Assembly (NCBI RefSeq): GCF_003589595.1
Contig: NW_020654748.1
Coordinates: forward strand, 6,734,779-6,798,778
DNA length: 64,000 bases
Source of the DNA: Hyposmocoma kahamanoa
Lineage: Eukaryota; Arthropoda; Insecta; Lepidoptera; Cosmopterigidae
Direction of reading: 5' to 3'
Each line of letters starts with the position of its first letter. The stretch's first letter is position 1. The position numbers and the translations under genes were made by a program. Positions 58,384 to 64,000 of this stretch are shown here, piece after piece. Below the pieces are notes generated by a model. That model was not told the origin of the DNA. It did not search any database and worked only from the letters and a program-made list of their open reading frames with translations.

Positions 58384-58581
58384 ATATATTAATTGTTCCA
58401 TCTGTGTTAGTTGATCTACGGATAAATTAACAAATTTTATCTTAACAAATGAGCATTAAAAATACAATGTACTTAAATACTTATTTTTTAAACTAAGTAA
58501 ATGTTGATTATACTTGTATCCTATTATATTAAATATAACTTATCCGTAGGTCAACTAACATAGACGGAACAATTAATATAT
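58384..58581. mobile_element. Foldback element (ATATTAATTGTTCC ends)
   Basis: The left arm ATATTAATTGTTCCATCTGT, GTTAGTTGATCTACGGATAA pairs with TTATCCGTAGGTCAACTAAC, ATAGACGGAACAATTAATAT on the right. The arms are ~45 bases with three mismatches, and the middle is AT-rich. Confidence 0.8.
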
Positions 58582-58664
58582 CTATATTAATATCCCTTAG
58601 AAAATACTTTTAGTATGGATGCGATGCGGCCACGTGCAGCTCAGAGGGTTAGCTCCAACCCTAA

Positions 58665-58775
58665 GAATGTACGGGGTTATTTGTAGCATACTAATAACTT
58701 CACAGGACTATATTACTAACATCGTAAACAAAAACTTTTTTTCATGCTTTTAAAAATTCATAATATTGTAGTTGT
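58665..58775 (+). repeat. Relative of the 36895 left arm
   Basis: ACGGGGTTATTTGTAGCATA, CAGGACTATATTACTAACAT and CGTAAACAAAAACTTTTTTT parallel the 36895-37000 segment in order and spacing. The right arm is not seen. Confidence 0.6.
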
Positions 58776-59988
58776 GTACAAAAACAAAAATATTCAGAAA
58801 GGTCGCTGTAAAAAGTGATAACAATGTGCGGTAACAAAAGAAAGTGGGTCGTCGTTGAGGTACCAAATACAGACCTAAAAATTCTTGTGTTGTGGTCTTT
58901 GCGAGGTTGTTAATATTATACAAATAATCCTGTATGTCATCGTTTGATCGGAGTTATACAAAGCGTTAATCAAATGAGATAGTATTAATAGTGAAATCTG
59001 AGCTGTCTGAAGCGATCACAAAATAATTCAATGGTTTGTAATTGAAAGATCGTCGTTTAGAGATAAAGTAATTGATGTTCATTAAGAGGTGGGTTTGGAA
59101 TGAGTATGACATTACAGTATGAAATTACAGTGGTCATTTAGATCTCGATCGTCGACATGTTAGATAATTTTGGTACGGTTTTTTGTAAAAATGTTAAGTT
59201 TGTATTTTACCCACTTTATCATATCATTTTTATTGTGACGTTTCAAGATTTTCGTTAAAAATATCCGTTTTAAAAACGTTTAGTCGATCGATAAACGGAC
59301 TTGATGAGAAACCACGTCAAAATGTAAAAACATGAAATGTAATGGTTTCAATTCTTAGATTTTTCTCGATTGCATCGTCGTTTTTTTGATTGCGACACAA
59401 AACATTAATTTGTTTGAAAAAAAAAAACGCGATTTGATTAAAAAAAAAATTTTCATTTCCTATAATATAATGAAAAGCTGAATTAATTAATTGTATTATG
59501 AAGTTCCTTGCAGTTTTTACTGTATGCTTTGTTTTGCATTAGTTAATTTTTTTTGGGAATTATCATATCATATCTAATGACGTCTAATTAAAGTTCTTTA
59601 ATGCGCGAACTCTATTTTTTAAATAGGTAACTAATTTTGTAGCGAGTTTTATGGGCTTCGTTGTGAACGTGAAATTAATTACCGGTATTTAAATGAAGCT
59701 TACAGCGTACTATAAGGTTTACTTTTGTCTGTAAGACACTTTATTTAGTAATATTAAAATCTTAAAACAAAACTTAAATATATAACGCACATTTGTGCGA
59801 ACCACATTTACTCTGTTATAATTTGATCACAGTAGGCAATTGATAGACATAAATCAAAAGCACAAAAAGGAATAACAAACTCATGAAGCTCACAATGAAA
59901 GCGATACACACAGGAAAGCGAGAATCTGCGAAAGTAAAGAAAGCCAGGCTTGATGATAATAAATGGTGCGAAGGTAAATCATACGTAC

Positions 59989-60024
59989 GCTCTGTCCAGC
60001 TGTGCCGCCTCGGACTCCTTGAAT
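59989..60024 (-). CDS. dnc: dunce (PDE4) 36-base microexon between the two UCR1 exons
   Basis: This 36-base exon is far too short for ORF finders. On the minus strand it follows a TTTTAATTGCTTGCAG acceptor and precedes GTACGTATG. Its first base A completes the Arg codon left as AG by the 63149-62952 exon. Eleven codons then read FKESEAAQLDR, and a final GC is completed to Ala by the C that opens the exon at 10768. From memory, Drosophila Dunce carries a similar insertion (FKEQEASILVDRS) between SIASER and [12 protein letters not shown], which supports the call. Vertebrate PDE4 lacks most of it and runs from SSIAS almost directly to HGDDLIV. Both junctions are phase 2 and the length is divisible by three, so skipping would keep the frame. 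The identification rests on position, splice sites, phase and resemblance to the fly insert. Confidence 0.9.
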
Positions 60025-62951
60025 CTGCAAGCAATTAAAAAATAAGGAGAAGAAAGAAAGGATGATGACCTCAGTGTACACGTACTTTTAATGCCACCTA
60101 AGCGGGTCAGGCCGTCGTTTACAAGTCACATTTATATGCGGGGTTTAGCTTCACACCAAAATACTGTGCTCGAGTAGTGTAGTGAAGAAGTGATGGCCAT
60201 AGCATGATGTTCTACAAATCGTCTACAGGTCTCACCGCTGTGCGGTCGCCGTGCTTCAAATTGTGTTATTTCGCTCGTGCTAGCGACAGCGAAAGCGACG
60301 TACACATTTGTTGGTTTTATCGTTTACACAAAAAGTACAAGGGTAGCATGCTATCGCCAGTATTATGTGGGCTGTTTGTGAGTAAGCTGCTACAAGAATG
60401 TTAGTTTTACAACATACAGTATTAAACAGCTAACATAGTTTATACGTAGCTTACTTTGTTCCTGCATCCGAAGCAGTATCTTGCATTTAAAGTGGCTCCA
60501 TTCGGTTTATCTTTATATGAAAGTTCGTGCACTCTGCGAATTGCTTGTCAGTTTTGTGAGTTGTGGGAGTTTCAATTGGATTCATTTGCATTTCTCTGAT
60601 CACAGAAAGTATTTTGTTCTCAATTTACTTTGCATCGTCGTGTTCTTTTGTAATTAACAGTGTTAGTAATTAAAACGTGGATGCAATATAGTTTGGTTAG
60701 TGGTAGTTAAATATTAGCCAAAAATAAGTGCGACGAGTATTTTCAAGACCGAGACACTCGATAATGTTAATACATTAACTAATGTTAATACGCTAAATAA
60801 CGAAAAGTTATTTCAGTCTGTTCAAAATCAAAGGTTTCAAAATGTTGGCTAGAATATCATATATAATACACTGAGTACAGACGTAACGTAGGATAACTAT
60901 CTATTTGATCTACCCACACGTTGTCATATCATACAAGAGTCCGATTCTTGTTATATTTTGAAGCAAATTGCCGCCACTGACTCGGAGAGGTCGTATTTTT
61001 TCCCACACTTTATTAACTCCCCAAGAAATAGAAGTTAATTGAATCGATATATCGATTCGAGAACAGTGGTCTATCTCAAACATAACTCATTCACAGAATA
61101 GTTGCTTGTCAAAAATAACGATTTGGGTCTTAGCAGTATCTCGATACGGCCACTAGTATCAAAAATCTTTAATCTAAGCGTGAGCCGTTTCCAGATCGCA
61201 AGGCGATGCCAACGCCATTTTTATATAAAATGGCTTTCATTTCTCACCGGTTGGTGTCTTATTTTTCCTTACGACTATCGTGTCGAAATCGATTTGAACG
61301 ACTGAAGTCTCGTTGAAGGTCTAACGAGAGTGTGAGTGTTTTTAATCACTGAATAATCGATTTGCGTCCTTGTAGTTGAAGGTGTTTCGACAATAAAGGT
61401 TCCGTAGGTGTATAATTGCATGACTAATCATGCTATGTGTAGTGAAATTCCGAACACAATGGCATCAGTGGATTAACTGTCCCTTACAATATTAGTGGAC
61501 GAAATTTATAATATTGACGTAAACTAATCACAGCATAGAACATGATGCTTTGAAACGAACTGTGTGTGAATAATATTTTTCTGTCCAAATGTAAGGTAGG
61601 GTCCATTCGTATTAAAAGGTGCGTAATGGAATAGCGCCAGATTTATCAATACCCGTCTAGATGCCTGGTGCACAAGTGTTTTTTTTCTAATTTTATTGTT
61701 TTGCCATTGGCCTGGCACAGTGGTCGGCAAACTCAACAGTAGAGCGTACAGTACAATTTTTTAAACTAAAACCATAGTAGGTATAATAAGACAAATGGAA
61801 ACTCCATACAAAACATTTACATTTACATAATCTCGCGATGCATTCGCGTTGCATAGCGCCGTCTTACGTGCTTTTCATTATTATGCGAATATGAGCGTCC
61901 GTACACGGCACACGGTGACCGTGCACACATACAAGCCGCGCTACTACATTGTGTGGAGTTACCTACGTAGTTAGTAGGTACATTGTTACTACTCTAATTA
62001 GAGTACTCTTGGCTTTTACTAAAAGCGTCCTCAGTCTGATGAAGGTACGTTCCCTGAGGTTGACCCCTTCCAACTTTCTCATCCACACTTGTCTTGTATA
62101 CCTGATCAGTATCGGTATTTTGTGGAAGAGCTACAGTCAAGAAGTTAAAGAACTGCATATGGCTCGAGAGCCGCGATTTGCCGACCACTGGTCTGGTATA
62201 TCGTCACCGAAATGGCAAAAGTACTAAAGCATCAATGTAGACAGACAATTTTTCTTTCTACTGCGACCTATCTGTATTCTGCACGGACTAGAGCAAAAAA
62301 GAGAGCTATAGAACTGTACCCTATTATTGATTGTATTACAAGCGACAACAAAAAGTTATCTTAAAGGGTTCTGTCTTTCCGGCGACGATATTTTATTCAT
62401 ATCTCAATGATGAACACCTACTGACTTTTTGCTTTTGTAATTACACTAAAAGATTAAGATCAATCGTGGTTATTAAGTGATGATATAATTATTTGGCTTT
62501 TTTGTGTTCTAAGTATGATTAAGTGTAGTGTTGATTATATTCTTATAAAATTATCTTATTTAAGACGATACAGTTTTGTAAATCTGGTTTTAACACAAAT
62601 GCAAATATTCTGCTTCAAAAAACAAGGTTCTTCATGATTAAATCCTCTGCTTTAACGTCCATTTCTTCAGGTATTATATTATCCCTTGGCACTGTATTTT
62701 AAATTGTGACATAGATAATATGAAATAAATGATAATGTAATTGTCGATAATGACGATGATTCCATTAACAAACCCAAATTATCAAATGTGAAAACGCAGA
62801 ACACACGAGAACATTAGCTAGACTAGCAAATGTACCAGTACGGGGCAAACTTTCTCTTCAACAAGGTACTTCTAAGTAGATTAAGTTTAAATATATGAGT
62901 AAATACTACTTGCATTTGTGTTGTTCTATATGACGTTATTGGCGAACTCAC
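60025..62951 (-). other. dnc: 2.9-kb dnc intron
   Basis: The intron runs between the PKA-site exon and the microexon, with GTGAGT at its start and TTGCTTGCAG at its end. The hAT-like element at 61718-62190 is its only recognised insertion. The frames at 60204-60404 and 61102-61305 show no known motif. Nothing further is seen in 60025-61700 or 62200-62950. Confidence 0.85.
61718..62190. mobile_element. hAT-like non-autonomous transposon with 8-bp duplication
   Basis: The ends are CAGTGGTCGGCAAACTC and (G)ATTTGCCGACCACTG, a typical hAT terminal inverted repeat. The flanks are GCCTGGCA at 61710-61717 and GTCTGGTA at 62191-62198, an 8-base duplication with two transitions. The 473-base interior has no transposase; the plus frame at 61949-62227 resembles nothing. 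It lies in the dnc intron between the PKA-site exon and the microexon. Confidence 0.86.
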
Positions 62952-63149
62952 CTTTCGCTGGCGATGGAACTGTTCCTCGACATAGATTTGGGTGACATCT
63001 CGAAGTCTGAGTCGGAGCGGTAGAGGAAGGACTCGCGGCGCTGCGGCATGGCCTGGAGGACGAGCGCGGCGGAGGGGGAGCCCCCCTCCAGGGGCGACCG
63101 AGCACCCCCCGCACCGGCTCCCGCTCCCCCGCCATTCTCCACATCGAAG
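62952..63149 (-). CDS. dnc: dunce (PDE4) UCR1 exon with PKA phosphorylation site
   Basis: This is an internal coding exon of the cAMP-specific 3',5'-phosphodiesterase. Read on the minus strand it begins after a TTGTTCCAG acceptor, gives one base (C) to a split codon, then 65 codons, and ends with a split AG before a GTGAGT donor (198 bases). The peptide starts FDVENG, continues through a Gly/Ala-rich linker and [17 protein letters not shown], and ends with the PDE4 block [20 protein letters not shown] and [14 protein letters not shown] is the PKA site that activates long PDE4 forms (family knowledge). FDVENG matches the FDVDNG of mammalian PDE4D3, and the SDFEMSPKS block matches Drosophila Dunce closely. 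UCR1 acts with UCR2 to restrain the catalytic domain. The Gly/Ala stretch is GC-rich and produces long shadow frames on both strands. I saw no frameshift or stop. The preceding and following introns are both phase consistent with the other dnc exons here. Confidence 0.96.
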
Positions 63150-64000
63150 CTGGAACAATAGAGGCGAAAATTAACCTTGGTACAAAAAACAATACTCCCG
63201 GATTATCAGCACCACTGTCCGTAGGGATGTGCGCTTTATTAAAAGACGTTTATCTTTACACAAAATAAAGTTTTCCTAAATTATTTATGTACAGTCAAAG
63301 CACAATTTTACATTTCTAATAATTGTAGTAACTAAACAAATTATGCAATAAATTATATTATATATAAATTTTTATAATTTTTAATATAAATTATATATAT
63401 ATTAAATACTTTTCGTCAGCAAAAATACAAAAAAATTTGGACTTAGCCCAAAAGTACGAGTAGCTTGGCATAATCACAATAGAGTAAACATAGTTTTACT
63501 ATAGTTCGATAATCATTTACGTAAAACCAACGAAGTCTTAATAAGCAAATGAACAAACTGTTTCAAGTGCTACGACGAAATCCATAATTACCTTCTTCGA
63601 ACTGTCATATTAATATCCTATTTAAAAACACTAAAAAAAACACAACACTTGTATGTCCACAGAATCTACTGCCCAACAGACTACATTTTGTATACTAAAA
63701 CATTGTTCATTATTTTATAATGAAACTACATAACCTTACACGTGTTAAAGTCTTGCTCTATTAAACAATAAACCTTTTTACGAAATGGAAAATAATAGAT
63801 ATGTTATCGTGACGCTCGTAGACACAATTTGATAATTATCTTTGTGGAGGATTATAAGGATAACAAACCGTTTAGTCAAGTTAGAATACGGTAGAATTAA
63901 TGATGATATGACATATGATATTTGTTAATTAATCTTTGAACATGTTGAATGATTAGTTTAGCATTTAAATCTGAACAAATAAAATTTTAATCTACCATAA
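63150..64000 (-). other. dnc: Part of an upstream dnc intron
   Basis: It ends in the TTGTTCCAG acceptor before the exon at 63149. The rest is AT-rich, with a self-complementary AT block at 63355-63410 (ATTATATATAAATTTTTATA). No exon is seen; the preceding exon, expected to end in a split codon before C-FDVENG, is off the right edge. Confidence 0.8.

Larger units (their letters stand above)
10769..59988 (-). other. dnc: 49-kb dnc intron containing the alternative first exon
   Basis: This intron separates the microexon from the core UCR1 exon. It holds most of the repeats listed and the 54818-54601 exon. No supported gene or repeat was seen in 14065-15265, 15880-17540, 20000-20555, 22040-22520, 22630-23155, 24195-24645, 26205-26750, 28360-28480, 33890-35615, 35840-36890, 37265-38435, 38760-39300, 43740-45920, 46060-46425, 47205-48360, 49370-49735, 50710-52980, 53180-53525, 53600-54600, 55745-56685, 56815-58380 and 58780-59985. 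They are AT-rich with only short chance frames. The segment 40450-40975 is GC-rich at its left end (GGACGGGGCTCGGAAGCACG) and may be a decayed transposon. Confidence 0.75.

Noticed and set aside
59816..60034. Minus frame beginning DSRSPRRHSW, reminiscent of PDE4 RRHSW
   Set aside because: The resemblance is by chance. The phase required by the neighbouring dnc exons gives FKESEAAQLDR from the same bases, and the RRHSW frame runs through the donor.
61949..62227. 92-residue plus frame as hAT transposase
   Set aside because: It lies mostly in the hAT-like element but has no hAT dimerisation (hATC) or catalytic motif.
62823..63158. 111- and 88-residue minus frames and a 60-residue plus frame
   Set aside because: They overlap the real dnc exon in other frames; the GC-rich Gly/Ala linker keeps them open. 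The true frame is bounded by splice sites at 63149 and 62952.
1..64000. CRISPR array, operon, phage or viral region
   Set aside because: No regularly spaced direct repeats, no gene clusters, and only eukaryotic intron structure and transposons.

Overview
The window is AT-rich animal DNA, almost certainly from a moth or butterfly. It has GT-AG introns, tRNA-derived SINEs of the kind found across Lepidoptera, wrecks of several insect non-LTR retrotransposons, a mariner element and many foldback MITEs. There is no bacterial-style gene packing, operon, CRISPR array or rRNA.

The only host gene I can support is dunce (dnc), the cAMP-specific PDE4 phosphodiesterase, on the minus strand. Three coding exons of its UCR1 regulatory region can be joined in frame: 63149-62952 (PKA-site exon), 60024-59989 (a 36-base microexon) and 10768-10667 (core UCR1). 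A fourth exon, 54818-54601, opens with ATG and ends in the same splice phase as the microexon, so it reads as an alternative first exon giving a PDE4 with a different N-terminus and no PKA site. A CpG-rich block about 0.7-0.9 kb upstream of it (55500-55740) may be its promoter or 5' leader. UCR2 and the catalytic domain lie beyond the left edge. The dnc 5' end lies beyond the right edge.

All remaining sequence is intron. 1-10666 is the intron after the core UCR1 exon; 10769-59988 is a 49-kb intron holding the alternative first exon; 60025-62951 is a 2.9-kb intron; 63150-64000 is part of an upstream intron. I see no nested host gene. The introns hold a mariner copy with an in-frame internal deletion (240-1291), fragments of at least four non-LTR reverse transcriptases (near 8.5, 27.5, 29.9, 38.5 and 49 kb), two hAT-like elements, a Harbinger-like MITE, and several foldback elements. 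They also hold twelve copies of a ~300-base retroposon-like repeat (here 'A'), seven of a TIR-bounded repeat ('B'), and tRNA-like SINEs ('C', 'D', 'S').

The most interesting points are the dnc promoter and splice design, in which all junctions are phase 2 so exons can be exchanged or skipped without breaking frame; the deleted but open mariner ORF; and an unexplained repeat family carrying half of a RING-like finger. I did not find a convincing new multi-gene system. Repeat boundaries are read by eye, usually good to 5-20 bases.
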